Assembly (NCBI RefSeq): GCF_010994375.1
Contig: NZ_WHMA01000024.1
Coordinates: 1-50,977 of the forward strand
DNA: 50,977 nt
Reading direction: 5' to 3'
Source of the DNA: Halomonas sp. NO4
GTDB taxonomy: Bacteria > Pseudomonadota > Gammaproteobacteria > Pseudomonadales > Halomonadaceae
Each line of letters begins with the position of its first letter. Position 1 is the first letter of the stretch. Positions 27,237 through 37,905 of the stretch are shown here, piece after piece. The notes beneath the pieces are model-generated. The model did not search any database. It saw only the letters and a list, made by a program, of their open reading frames with translations, and was not told where the DNA came from. Position numbers and translations under genes: made by a program.

Positions 27237-27240
<4 letters not shown>
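25753..27240 (+). CDS. membrane sensor histidine kinase
   Basis: 495 residues. Membrane helices at about 5-27 and 162-184 flank a periplasmic sensor of ~135 residues. HAMP spans about 185-240 and a coiled linker follows. The phosphoacceptor His272 lies in GVAHELGAPL, the N box is NLLRNAAQA, G1 DDGPGI, F box FDPFFTTK and G2 GIGLGLSMV. This is the NtrB-like type that partners sigma-54 activators. Its stop overlaps the regulator start (GTGA at 27237-27240), so the two form one unit. Confidence 0.92.
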
Positions 27241-28634
<1,394 letters not shown>

Positions 28635-28642
28635 TGCAGATA

Positions 28643-28669
28643 TAAAAAAGCCCCCGAGAGTTCGGGGGC
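28643..28669 (-). terminator. Rho-independent terminator for the minus-strand genes
   Basis: An 8-bp GC stem (GCCCCCGA / TCGGGGGC) with a 4-base loop. Read on the minus strand it is followed by six T, so it ends transcription coming from 29190. On the plus strand, behind the response regulator, there is no T-run. Confidence 0.8.
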
Positions 28670-28806
28670 AAGATGCCGCTGCTTCACCGCCTGACGAAGC
28701 AAGGGGAAGGTGGGAAGGCGGTGGGGAACGCAGCAGCGGGCGCAGGGAACCGGTATGTCACCTCAGGCGAGGGGCGGCAACAGATGCGCCGCCCCTCGCC
28801 GCGGCC

Positions 28807-29190
28807 TTACCAGCCGCTCTGTTCATCCTCCTCTTCCCAAGTGGAGCCAGGCTCGTCACTCTGCTCTGGCGCCTGCTGGGCAGGATCGCTGCCCGGCTCG
28901 GAACTGCCCGGCATGGGCTCGGTGCCGCCGCCGAATCCGGGTTCGTCGGCCGGCGAGGTGGTGGCGCCTGGCGACTCCGAAGTGGTGCCGGGTGAGGTGC
29001 CCGTCGCCGGGTCGGCCGGATCGCTGCCGGGGTCCATGCCCTGCGGCTCGCCCTGCTGCTCATACTCGCCCTGTTGCTGGGGCACACCCTCGTCCTGGGA
29101 CACGCCTTGGGCAAGAGCCAAGGGGCTCGCCACCATCCCCACGGCAATGCCGAATACACCGAGTTTCTTGAGAAACGCCTGGGACATCAT
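28807..29190 (-). CDS. small exported low-complexity acidic protein, unknown function
   Basis: 127 residues from ATG 29190 (or 126 from the adjacent ATG 29187), behind GGAGG. A signal peptide ends near SPLALAQ. The mature part is built of Gly, Pro, Ser, Thr, Glu, Asp and Gln (for example EGVPQQQGEYEQQGEP and DPATGTSPGTTSESPGATTS) and ends acidic with a lone Trp pair. It is probably disordered and periplasmic or secreted. The composition suits a halophile's envelope, but no domain is recognisable. Confidence 0.75.
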   Translation of the reverse strand: MMSQAFLKKLGVFGIAVGMVASPLALAQGVSQDEGVPQQQGEYEQQGEPQGMDPGSDPADPATGTSPGTTSESPGATTSPADEPGFGGGTEPMPGSSEPGSDPAQQAPEQSDEPGSTWEEEDEQSGW

Positions 29191-29282
29191 GAAATCAATA
29201 CCTCCGGTCGGTCTCGTCATCTAACGGAACATGAAGGGCAGCGGGCCGGCTGTCCGCAGCGAGCCACCACCGCCCATGCGGT

Positions 29283-29564
29283 TCAGAAGCCGTTCTGGTC
29301 TTCCTGATTTTCCGGGCTACCCATGGTGCTCTCTTCGCTCATGGGGTCCTGTTCGCCCATGGAGCCTTCCTGCTGGGAATCACTTTCCATCGGGTTGCTC
29401 TGCTCCATGCCGGGATCTTCTGCCGGCTCTTCCATCGGCGGCAGTTCGTCATCGTTGCCGCAGCCGGCCAGGGACAGTGTCCCCAACGACAGAGCTATCA
29501 CCGAGGCAAGTGCAGCCAGGCGTCGCAGGGTGGGCGAGCGTCGAATGTGGGGGTCGATGAGCAT
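29283..29564 (-). CDS. small acidic lipoprotein, unknown function
   Basis: 93 residues from ATG 29564, with a purine-rich AAGAGAGAAG site ahead; longer readings to 29624 lack support. The lipobox LSLAGC fixes the acylated Cys, after which the chain is almost only Asp, Glu, Met, Ser, Gln, Pro and Gly (EEPAEDPGMEQSNPMESD). It is the likely partner of the similarly biased gene 92 bp downstream on the same strand. A -24/-12-like element lies upstream. Confidence 0.75.
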   Translation of the reverse strand: MLIDPHIRRSPTLRRLAALASVIALSLGTLSLAGCGNDDELPPMEEPAEDPGMEQSNPMESDSQQEGSMGEQDPMSEESTMGSPENQEDQNGF

Positions 29565-29603
29565 TGGCAAGGCTTCTCTCTTCCGTTCGAGTTCGTCTCG
29601 AGA

Positions 29604-29621
29604 ATTGCACAGGCCATGCCA
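29604..29621 (-). promoter_or_regulatory. possible sigma-54 (-24/-12) promoter of the lipoprotein gene
   Basis: Minus-strand TGGCATGGCCTGTGCAAT has GG and GC separated by exactly ten bases and differs from TGGCAC-N5-TTGC at two positions. It ends 40 bp ahead of ATG 29564, leaving a plausible leader of about 30 nt. The AT-rich tract at 29633-29680 lies just upstream, where activator or IHF binding would be expected. Confidence 0.4.
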
Positions 29622-29768
29622 CACCAGACAAAACTATGATATATTTTTTTAAAATCAAATACTTAAAATTAATCATCGTGTGCCAGAACGGCAACGACTC
29701 TGCCCTTGGCCGTGGTGAAAACCGACACATGCGCCACACCTGACACAGCTGCGACAGCCCGGTTTAAG

Positions 29769-29784
29769 TTGAATGCTCGTTCAA
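29769..29784. promoter_or_regulatory. TetR/BetI-like inverted repeat upstream of proV
   Basis: TTGAATG-CT-CGTTCAA: 7-bp arms with one mismatch, 130 bp before the proV start. TTGAA...TTCAA halves resemble sites bound by BetI, the choline-responsive TetR-type repressor of betaine genes. No betI gene lies in the window, so this is a suggestion. Confidence 0.35.
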
Positions 29785-29915
29785 AAACCACTAGGGTATG
29801 TCCATTCGCGACCCATCAACGCTACCGCGTGGCAGACTATGCCGCGGTATCACGATTCGACTGAGAACCTTCGTGCGCCCCGCATCGAACCAGGGGCTGA
29901 CAAAAGGCATAGCCA

Positions 29916-31172
29916 ATGAGCGATAACCGTAACGTCAAGATTCGGGTACGCAACCTGAGCAAAGTCTTCGGCAACCAGCCGAAGAAGGCGCTCGAACTGC
30001 GTGACCAGGGGCTGGGACGCTCCGAGATTTTGGACAAGACCGGCCAGACGCTGGGCCTGTCCCACATCGACTTCGATGTCCACGAAGGCGAACTGCTGGT
30101 CATCATGGGGCTCTCCGGCTCGGGCAAGTCGACCCTGATCCGCTGCCTCAACCGCCTGATCGAACCCAGCGAGGGCGAGATCGTCATCGACGGCGAGAAC
30201 ATCCCCGAATTGGGCGAGAAGGCGCTGCTCGAGTGCCGTCGCCGCCACTTCTCCATGGTGTTCCAGAACTTCGCCCTCTTCCCCCACCGCACCGTGCAGC
30301 AGAACACCGAATTCGGTCTCGAGGTGCGCGGCATCGACAAGGAAGAGCGGCAACGCGTGGCCCGCGAGGCACTCAAGCAGGTGGGCCTGGATGGCTGGGA
30401 GGACGCCTACCCCAACCAGCTCTCGGGCGGCATGCAGCAGCGCGTGGGTCTGGCCCGGGCGCTCGCCAACGACGCCAGCGTGCTGCTCATGGACGAGGCG
30501 TTCTCGGCCCTCGACCCGCTGATCCGCGGCGACATGCAGCAGGAACTGCTCCAGCTGCAGAACCAGATGCAGAAGACCACGGTGTTCATCACCCACGACC
30601 TGGACGAGGCGCTGACCATCGGCGACCGCATCGTGCTGCTCAAGGATGGGGAGATCGTGCAGATCGGCACCCCCGAGGAGATCCTCACCAAGCCGGCCGA
30701 TGACTACGTGCGCCGCTTCATCGAGGGGGTCGACAAGTCGCGCATCCTCACCGCCGAGAGCGCCATGCGCAAGGTACGCGCCACCGTGCGCGACAGCGAC
30801 GGCCCGCGCACCGCGCTGCGCAAGATGCGCGACCACAGCCTCGACTCCATCTACATCACCGACCGCGATCGGCATCTGGTCGGCCTGATCGAGGCCGAGG
30901 CGGCCAGCCAGGCGCTGGAGCAGGGCAAGGAGAAGGTAACCCAGGCCATGACGCAGGAGTTCCGCAGCGTGGGGCCCAACGAGCCGCTGCATAACCTCTT
31001 CGCCATGTTCCACGACAACAGCTTCCCCATTGCGGTGGTGGACGACGACAGGCGGCTGCTCGGGGTAGTCGTCAAGGGCGCCGTGCTCGACGAGTTGGCC
31101 CAGGCGGCCGAGACCCCGGAACTTGCAAAGAGCCCAGAGAGCGTAGAGACCGCACCGGCAGGAGACGAGTGA
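29916..31172 (+). CDS. proV: glycine betaine/proline ABC importer, ATPase subunit
   Basis: 418 residues. The N-terminus (VRNLSKVFGNQPKKALEL) and an insertion before Walker A are typical of ProV/OpuAA. Walker A is GLSGSGKST at 65-73, signature LSGGMQQRVGLARAL, Walker B VLLMDEAFSALD. The last ~130 residues hold two CBS repeats (SLDSIYITDRDRHLVGLIEA and SFPIAVVDDDRRLLGVVVKG), which sense ionic strength in OpuA. Its end overlaps the proW start. Confidence 0.94.
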   Translation: MSDNRNVKIRVRNLSKVFGNQPKKALELRDQGLGRSEILDKTGQTLGLSHIDFDVHEGELLVIMGLSGSGKSTLIRCLNRLIEPSEGEIVIDGENIPELGEKALLECRRRHFSMVFQNFALFPHRTVQQNTEFGLEVRGIDKEERQRVAREALKQVGLDGWEDAYPNQLSGGMQQRVGLARALANDASVLLMDEAFSALDPLIRGDMQQELLQLQNQMQKTTVFITHDLDEALTIGDRIVLLKDGEIVQIGTPEEILTKPADDYVRRFIEGVDKSRILTAESAMRKVRATVRDSDGPRTALRKMRDHSLDSIYITDRDRHLVGLIEAEAASQALEQGKEKVTQAMTQEFRSVGPNEPLHNLFAMFHDNSFPIAVVDDDRRLLGVVVKGAVLDELAQAAETPELAKSPESVETAPAGDE

Positions 31173-32011
31173 TGGCAATCGAACTTCCCCGCGTACCGCT
31201 GGGCCAGTGGATCGAAGGCGGACTGAACTGGCTGACCAGCGAATATTCCCTGATCACCCGTGGCATCTCACGGGTCACCCAGACCGGCATCACCGGCCTC
31301 AACGAGGCGCTGATGTGGCTGCCCGAGTGGGCCCTGCTGGCAATCATCGCCGGGCTGTGCTGGAAACTCGCCAACCTTCGCCTGGCCATCGGCGCCGTGG
31401 CGGGCCTGCTGCTCATCTGGAACATGGGCCTGTGGGAGCCGATGATCGAGACCCTCACCCTGGTGGTGATCGCCACCCTGGTAGCCGTGGTCATGGCCAT
31501 TCCGGTAGGCATCGCCGCGGCGCTCTCCGAGCGGCTCTATCGTGGCATCATGCCGATACTCGACTTCATGCAGACCATGCCCGCCTTCGTCTACCTGATT
31601 CCGGCGATTCCCTTCTTCGGCATCGGCTCGGTGTCGGCGATCTTCGCCACGGTGATCTTCTCCATGCCGCCGGCGATCCGCTTCACCACCCTGGGCATTC
31701 GCCAGGTGCCGGTAGAGCTGATCGAGGCCGCCGACGCCTACGGTGCCACCCGCCGCCAGAAGCTGATCAAGGTGCAGCTGCCGCTGTCGCTGCCCACCGT
31801 GATGGCCGGCATCAACCAGACCATCATGCTGGCGCTCTCCATGGTGGTGATCGCCGCCATGATCGGTGCCGATGGCCTGGGCAGCGAGGTATGGCGCGCC
31901 ATCCAGCGCCTGCGCCCGGGCGACGGCTTCGAAGCCGGTATCGCCGTGGTGATCCTCGCCATGCTGCTCGATCGCCTCACCCAGTCGCTGCGCAAGTCGC
32001 GCAAGGCATGA
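31172..32011 (+). CDS. proW: glycine betaine/proline ABC importer, permease subunit
   Basis: 279 residues from ATG 31172 (GGAGACGAG upstream; GTG 31169 is also in frame). Six or more membrane helices, with the EAA loop AADAYGATRRQKLIKVQLPL and the family segments ILDFMQTMPAFVYLIPAIPF and MPPAIRFTTLGIRQVP. It forms the inner-membrane channel for ProV and ProX. Confidence 0.93.
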   Translation: MAIELPRVPLGQWIEGGLNWLTSEYSLITRGISRVTQTGITGLNEALMWLPEWALLAIIAGLCWKLANLRLAIGAVAGLLLIWNMGLWEPMIETLTLVVIATLVAVVMAIPVGIAAALSERLYRGIMPILDFMQTMPAFVYLIPAIPFFGIGSVSAIFATVIFSMPPAIRFTTLGIRQVPVELIEAADAYGATRRQKLIKVQLPLSLPTVMAGINQTIMLALSMVVIAAMIGADGLGSEVWRAIQRLRPGDGFEAGIAVVILAMLLDRLTQSLRKSRKA

Positions 32012-32117
32012 GCTGCACCTTGGAAAGAAACGCCTTGTATAACGTTGGTAACAGCCCTTGCATCTTGGCGGTCCGGTCGCCAAGGTGGGTGGGTCTCACG
32101 TAAATGGAGGAGTTTCG

Positions 32118-32987
32118 ATGAACAAGCACGTTCTCAATCGCCGCATTCGTCTGGCCGGCCTGGCGCTGGCAGCCGGCACCGGCCTGGCCGCAGGCGCCGC
32201 CCAGGCGCAGGACAAGGGCAACGTCCATCTCGCCTACGTCGAGTGGTCTTCCGAAGTCGCCTCCACCAACGTGGTGCGTGCCGTGCTCGAGCAGCAGGGC
32301 TTCGAGGTGGAGATGACCTCGCTCTCCGCCGCCGCCATGTGGCAGGCCGTGGCCACCGGTGATGCCGACGCCATCGTCGCCGCCTGGCTGCCCACCACCC
32401 ACGCCGACTACATCGACCGGGTAGGCGACCAGGTGGTCGACCTGGGCGTCAACCTGGACGGCACCAAGCTCGGCCTGGTGGTCCCGGCCTACAGCGACGT
32501 CGACTCCATCACTGAGCTCAACGACCACGCCGATGCGTTCAACAACGAGATCATCGGCATCGACCCGGGCGCCGGCCTGATGGGGCTGACCGAGGACGTG
32601 ATCGACACCTACGATCTCGACCTGGCCCTGCGCAGCGGCAGTGGCGCCACCATGACCGCCGCCCTGGCCACGGCCATCGAGAACGAGGAAGACATCGTCG
32701 TCACCGGCTGGACACCGCACTGGAAGTTCGCCCGCTGGGACCTCAAGTACCTCGAGGATCCGGAGAACGTCTACGGTGGCGCCGAGCAGATCCACACCAT
32801 CGCCCGCCAGGGTCTCGAGGAGGAGATGCCGGAGGCCTACGCCATTCTGGATGCCTTCGAGTGGACGCCCGAGCAGATGGGCGAGGTCATGCTCATGAAC
32901 CAGGAAGAGGACGCCGACCCCTACGAGAACGCCAAGCAGTGGGTCGAGGAGAACCAGGACGTGGTACAGGAGTGGGTCGACGGCTAA
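32118..32987 (+). CDS. proX: glycine betaine-binding protein (ProX/OpuAC family)
   Basis: 289 residues from ATG 32118, behind GGAGG. A signal peptide ends near AAQAQ without a lipobox, so the protein is periplasmic. The ligand cage tryptophans can be seen in VEWSSEVASTNVV, AAWLPTTHADY and GWTPHWKFARWD, a set used for quaternary ammonium groups. It follows proW after 106 bp and closes the operon. The very acidic surface is usual for a halophile's exported protein. Confidence 0.92.
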   Translation: MNKHVLNRRIRLAGLALAAGTGLAAGAAQAQDKGNVHLAYVEWSSEVASTNVVRAVLEQQGFEVEMTSLSAAAMWQAVATGDADAIVAAWLPTTHADYIDRVGDQVVDLGVNLDGTKLGLVVPAYSDVDSITELNDHADAFNNEIIGIDPGAGLMGLTEDVIDTYDLDLALRSGSGATMTAALATAIENEEDIVVTGWTPHWKFARWDLKYLEDPENVYGGAEQIHTIARQGLEEEMPEAYAILDAFEWTPEQMGEVMLMNQEEDADPYENAKQWVEENQDVVQEWVDG

Positions 32988-33010
32988 ACGTTTCCTGACC
33001 ATCGTACCTG

Positions 33011-33051
33011 CAACGCAAGCGGGGAGGCCACTGGCCTCCCCGCTTGCGTTG
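33011..33051. terminator. strong bidirectional terminator between proX and the Pot-type operon
   Basis: A perfect 19-bp stem (CAACGCAAGCGGGGAGGCC and its complement) with a 3-base loop, between two convergent operons. No long T-run follows on either side, but the stem's length and position argue for termination and mRNA end protection in both directions. Confidence 0.75.
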
Positions 33052-33073
33052 GTAGCATTCGTCTCGCGGCTAC

Positions 33074-33925
33074 CTAGCCCGGGCTCACCCCGCGCAGCCG
33101 CTCGCCGCGCCGGCGCAACAGCTCGAGGGTGGTGAGCAGCAGCATGGAGAGCAGCACCAGTAGCGTCGCCACGGCCAGGATCGTCGGGCTGATTTGCTCA
33201 CGAATGCCCGACCACATCTGGATCGGCATGGTGCGCTGCTCGGGCCCGGCGATGAAGAGCACCACCACCACCTCGTCGAACGACGTGATGAAGGCGAATA
33301 GCGCCCCCGACACCACCCCCGGGGTGACCAGCGGCAGCACCACCTTGAAGAAGGTGCGCGCCGGGTTGGCCCCCAGGCTGTGAGCGGCGCGGATCAGGGT
33401 GGTGTCGAAGCTCGACAGGGTAGCGGTGACGGTGATCACCACGAAGGGGATGCCCAGCGCCGTGTGGGCGAGGATCACTCCCGGGTAGGTCTGGGCCAGG
33501 TTGACCTTGGAGAAGAAGAAGAACATGGCCGCCGCGGAGATGATCAGCGGCACAATCATCGGCGAGATCAGCAGCGCCATGATCGCCCCGCGCGCCGGCA
33601 TGTGGCGGCTGGACAGCCCCAGTGCAGCCAGGGTACCTAGCACCGTGGCGAGCAGCGTCGAGGCGATGCCGATGATGAAGCTGTTCTTGATGGCCCCGAG
33701 CCATTCGCTGGAGGTGAAGAAGTCCTCGTACCAACGCAGCGAGTAGCCGGCCGGGTCGAGGCGCAGCATGGCCTCCGAAAAGGTGAAGTAGGGCTCGGCG
33801 TTGAAGGAGAGCGGGATGATCACCAGCAGCGGGCCCACCAGGAACAGGAAGATCAGCGCGCAGAGGCCCAGGAAGACGTAGTGCCAGAGTCGCTCGCCGC
33901 GGGTGGCGTAGGAAGGAATGGCCAT
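33074..33925 (-). CDS. polyamine-type ABC permease (PotC family)
   Basis: 283 residues, six membrane helices. The EAA loop reads RAAHSLGANPARTFFKVVLP, and SFDEVVVVLFIAG is a strongly conserved PotC/YdcV segment. It starts 4 bp after the stop of the companion permease and is the last gene of the operon. Substrate class follows the binding protein: a polyamine, opine or related cation rather than a sugar. Confidence 0.88.
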   Translation of the reverse strand: MAIPSYATRGERLWHYVFLGLCALIFLFLVGPLLVIIPLSFNAEPYFTFSEAMLRLDPAGYSLRWYEDFFTSSEWLGAIKNSFIIGIASTLLATVLGTLAALGLSSRHMPARGAIMALLISPMIVPLIISAAAMFFFFSKVNLAQTYPGVILAHTALGIPFVVITVTATLSSFDTTLIRAAHSLGANPARTFFKVVLPLVTPGVVSGALFAFITSFDEVVVVLFIAGPEQRTMPIQMWSGIREQISPTILAVATLLVLLSMLLLTTLELLRRRGERLRGVSPG

Positions 33926-33929
33926 CAGA

Positions 33930-35183
33930 TTACCCCAGCTTGACCTTGTCGACGCCGATCAGGCGATTGAAGACCAGGTAGAAGACGATCACCACCAACA
34001 GCAGGATCGAGGCGATGGCTGCCGCCAGGCCCCAGTTGAGCGAGGTCTGCATGTGGTAGGCAATATAGTTGGTGATGAAGCGCCCCGACTGTCCGCCCAC
34101 CAGCGCCGGGGTGATGTAGTAGCCGATCGCCAGGATGAACACCAGGATGCCGCCGGCGGCAATGCCGGGAATGGTCAGCGGAAAGTAGACGCGACGGAAG
34201 CTCAGGATCGGCTTGCCCCCCAGCGAGCGCGCGGCGCGCATGTAGCTCGGCGGGATGGTCTTCATCACCGAATAGAGTGGCAGGATCATGAACGGCAGCA
34301 GGATGTGGGTCATCGCCACGATGGTGCCGGTCTTGTTGTGGATCATCTGCCAGCGCGCCTCGTCGGCGATCACCCCGATGGCCACCATCATGTCGTTGAG
34401 CACACCCTGGGACTGCAGGATGGCGATCCAGGTGGTCGTGCGCACCAGCAGCGAGGTCCAGAACGGCAGCAACACCAGGATCATCAGCAGGTTGGAGTGG
34501 CGTAGCGGCAGGTTGGCCAGCAGGTAGGCGATGGGATAGCCCAGCAGAAGCGTCAGGCCGGTAATCACCGCGCTCATCCAGAAGGTTCGCCAGAACAGCG
34601 CGACATGGATCTCCAGGTAGTCGGGCACCTTGACGATCTCGCCCTCGGGACTCAGTTGGCGATCCATCGCCGCCAGGTAGTAGGAGAGCGTGTAGGGCGA
34701 CGATTCCCGCTCGATCAGCTTCCAGGTGCTCAGCTCCCCCCAGCTGTCGTTGATCTCGATCAGCGCCTCACGGTAGGGCGGTTCGAGGTTGCCAAGGCGC
34801 CGCGCCGTACGGCTGATGGCCGAGCGCATGCCCGACTTCTCGTAGTTCAGCCGGCTCGACAAGAGCCCCAGGTCGCGCGCCTCCTGACCCTCGCGCAGGT
34901 CCGCCACCAGGGCGGCGAACACCGGCTCCCCGGGCAGCGACTCGCCGTCCCAGCCCTCCAGAGCCTCGACGGTGCGCGACAGGCGGGTGGAGACCTCGGG
35001 GTTGTCGACGCTGCGCCACAGCATGTCGAGAATCGGCATGACGAAGGCGATGATCAAGAACGCGAGCAGCGGCGACACCAGCAGCAGCGCCTTGAACTTC
35101 GAGCGGCGCACGGCGCGACGCAGGCTCACCTTGAGCGGCACGCCATCGGCGGTGGTCAGGGTGTCAGAGGGCGATTGGGACAC
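33930..35183 (-). CDS. polyamine-type ABC permease with large periplasmic insertion (PotB family)
   Basis: 417 residues, about 120 longer than PotB. The extra length lies between the first helix (LLVSPLLAFLIIAFVMPILD) and the second, a roughly 160-residue hydrophilic segment with LSRTVEALEGWDGESLPGEP. The remaining five helices and the EAA loop AARSLGGKPILSFRRVYFPL are ordinary. Such long PotB-like permeases occur in one subgroup of putrescine/spermidine-like importers. The insertion faces the periplasm and may help dock the binding protein. Confidence 0.87.
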   Translation of the reverse strand: MSQSPSDTLTTADGVPLKVSLRRAVRRSKFKALLLVSPLLAFLIIAFVMPILDMLWRSVDNPEVSTRLSRTVEALEGWDGESLPGEPVFAALVADLREGQEARDLGLLSSRLNYEKSGMRSAISRTARRLGNLEPPYREALIEINDSWGELSTWKLIERESSPYTLSYYLAAMDRQLSPEGEIVKVPDYLEIHVALFWRTFWMSAVITGLTLLLGYPIAYLLANLPLRHSNLLMILVLLPFWTSLLVRTTTWIAILQSQGVLNDMMVAIGVIADEARWQMIHNKTGTIVAMTHILLPFMILPLYSVMKTIPPSYMRAARSLGGKPILSFRRVYFPLTIPGIAAGGILVFILAIGYYITPALVGGQSGRFITNYIAYHMQTSLNWGLAAAIASILLLVVIVFYLVFNRLIGVDKVKLG

Positions 35184-35265
35184 GCAGGCCTCTCCATCGG
35201 GCAGGGATGCAATCGGAATCGCGGCAACAGGCCGCCGCCCGGCAGTGCCGGGCGGCGGCTAGGCC

Positions 35266-36381
35266 TCACTGGGCCAGCCAGGCGTCGAAGCGCTGGGTCA
35301 GCTCGTCGTTGTAGTCGGCCCAGAACTCGTCATCCTTGGGAATGGCGGTGGCGAAGTTGGGGCCGTAGGTGGGCATGTGGGGCTCCATCTCGATGCCGGT
35401 CTCGGCGTGGGTCGAGACGAACTGCGAGGAGGACTTCCGCGCCGGGCCGTAGGAGATGTACTTGGCCTGGTCGGCGAGGCGCTGGGTGTCGGTGGCGAAG
35501 TGGAGGTAGTCCTTCACCTTGTCGAGTTTGCCGGTGGGCACCACCCACCCATCCAGCTCGAAGACCTGAGCGTCCCAGATGATCTCGAAGGGCTGGTTCT
35601 CGGTGACCATGGCGTTGAAGATACGGCCATTGTAGGCGGAGCCGAAGGCCACCTCCTGGTCGGCGAGTAGCTGCGGCGGCTGGGCGCCCTCCTCCCACCA
35701 GATCACCTCGTCCTTGATGGTGTCGAGCTTGGCGAAGGCGCGCTGGATGCCCTCCTCGGTCTCGAGCACGTCATAGACGTCTTCCGGCGCCACGCCGTCG
35801 GCAACCAGGGCCCACTCGAGGTTGTTGATCGGCTTGCGCAGCAGGGTGCGCTTGCCGGGGAAGTTCTCCAGGTCGAAGACATCGGCGATGGTGCTCGGCT
35901 GGTTGTCCTCGGGGAACATCTCGGTGTTGAAGGCGACGATGTTGGAGTAGACGATCGAGGCCACGAAGCACTCACCCAGGGCGCCGTCCACGAAGTCCTC
36001 GCCGGGCGGTGTGCCGTCGGGGGCATCGGCCAGCAGGGCGTCGTGGTCGAGCGGCTCGATCAGACCCTCGGCACAGGCGATCATGGCGTCCGCCGGTAGC
36101 ATGTCGACCAGGTCCCAGGTGACGTTGCCGGCCTGGCTCTGGGCACGCAGCCCGGCCAGTGCATTGCCGCTGCGGTCGATGTTGACGATCTCGTCGCCGT
36201 TCATCTCCATCCAGGGCTCGTGGTAGGCCTTCTGCTGGCTCATGCTGTAGGCGCCGCCCCAGGAGACGATGTTGAGGGTCTCCGCCTGCGCGGTGGCCGA
36301 AAGCCCCAGGCCGCTCATGCCGACCAGGGCGACCGCCGCACTCAGGGTTCCCTTGCGAAGGATGCGATGTGTCTGCTTCAT
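35266..36381 (-). CDS. polyamine-type ABC solute-binding protein (PotD/PotF-like)
   Basis: 371 residues from ATG 36381 (GGAG seven bases upstream); a longer frame to 36660 is not supported. The signal peptide ends near SATAQA. The start of the mature part, ETLNIVSWGGAYSMSQQKAY, and NFPGKRTLLRKPINNLEWAL plus VIWWEEGAQPPQLLADQEVA match the PotD/family 1 group. The usual acidic ligand pair cannot be located with certainty, so polyamine binding is only a family-level call. Its leader carries a direct repeat. Confidence 0.88.
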   Translation of the reverse strand: MKQTHRILRKGTLSAAVALVGMSGLGLSATAQAETLNIVSWGGAYSMSQQKAYHEPWMEMNGDEIVNIDRSGNALAGLRAQSQAGNVTWDLVDMLPADAMIACAEGLIEPLDHDALLADAPDGTPPGEDFVDGALGECFVASIVYSNIVAFNTEMFPEDNQPSTIADVFDLENFPGKRTLLRKPINNLEWALVADGVAPEDVYDVLETEEGIQRAFAKLDTIKDEVIWWEEGAQPPQLLADQEVAFGSAYNGRIFNAMVTENQPFEIIWDAQVFELDGWVVPTGKLDKVKDYLHFATDTQRLADQAKYISYGPARKSSSQFVSTHAETGIEMEPHMPTYGPNFATAIPKDDEFWADYNDELTQRFDAWLAQ

Positions 36382-36396
36382 GGACTTCTCCATTGT

Positions 36397-36432
36397 TGTT
36401 GTTGCCGTATCGTGCTGTTGTTGCCGTATCGT
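36397..36432. repeat. direct repeat in the leader of the binding-protein gene
   Basis: TGTTGTTGCCGTATCGT occurs at 36397-36413 and again at 36416-36432, a 19-bp period, with a partial third copy (CGTTGCCGT) at 36433-36441. It lies immediately upstream of the ribosome site on the minus strand, within the 158-bp gap after the ATPase gene. Confidence 0.7.
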
Positions 36433-36539
36433 CGTTGCCGTGATGTCACGCATCGGAATGGCGGCCCGCCAGGGCCGCATCGGTGGCCGGCACCGCAGAC
36501 CTGAGGCGCCGGCTGCACGGGTGTCGCCGGCCGGCGGAT

Positions 36540-37676
<1,137 letters not shown>

Positions 37677-37905
37677 GCAAGCTTCCTGTCGGCGGCCGAG
37701 CCGGGAGATTCCGATGCCCTGCGCAGGCCTGTGCCGGCCCGGCCGCTTTGTATTGTTCTAATTCAATGAGAGCGACATTAGTCTTGCAGGGTGTACTGTC
37801 GCAATCCCCGCTGGGTTCAACCAGCGTTGAAACGTAAGACGACAATCAGGAGAAAAGTCAGCTAAAAGGCACGAGTTCATTCGTGATCGATACAGGAGGC
37901 CACGC

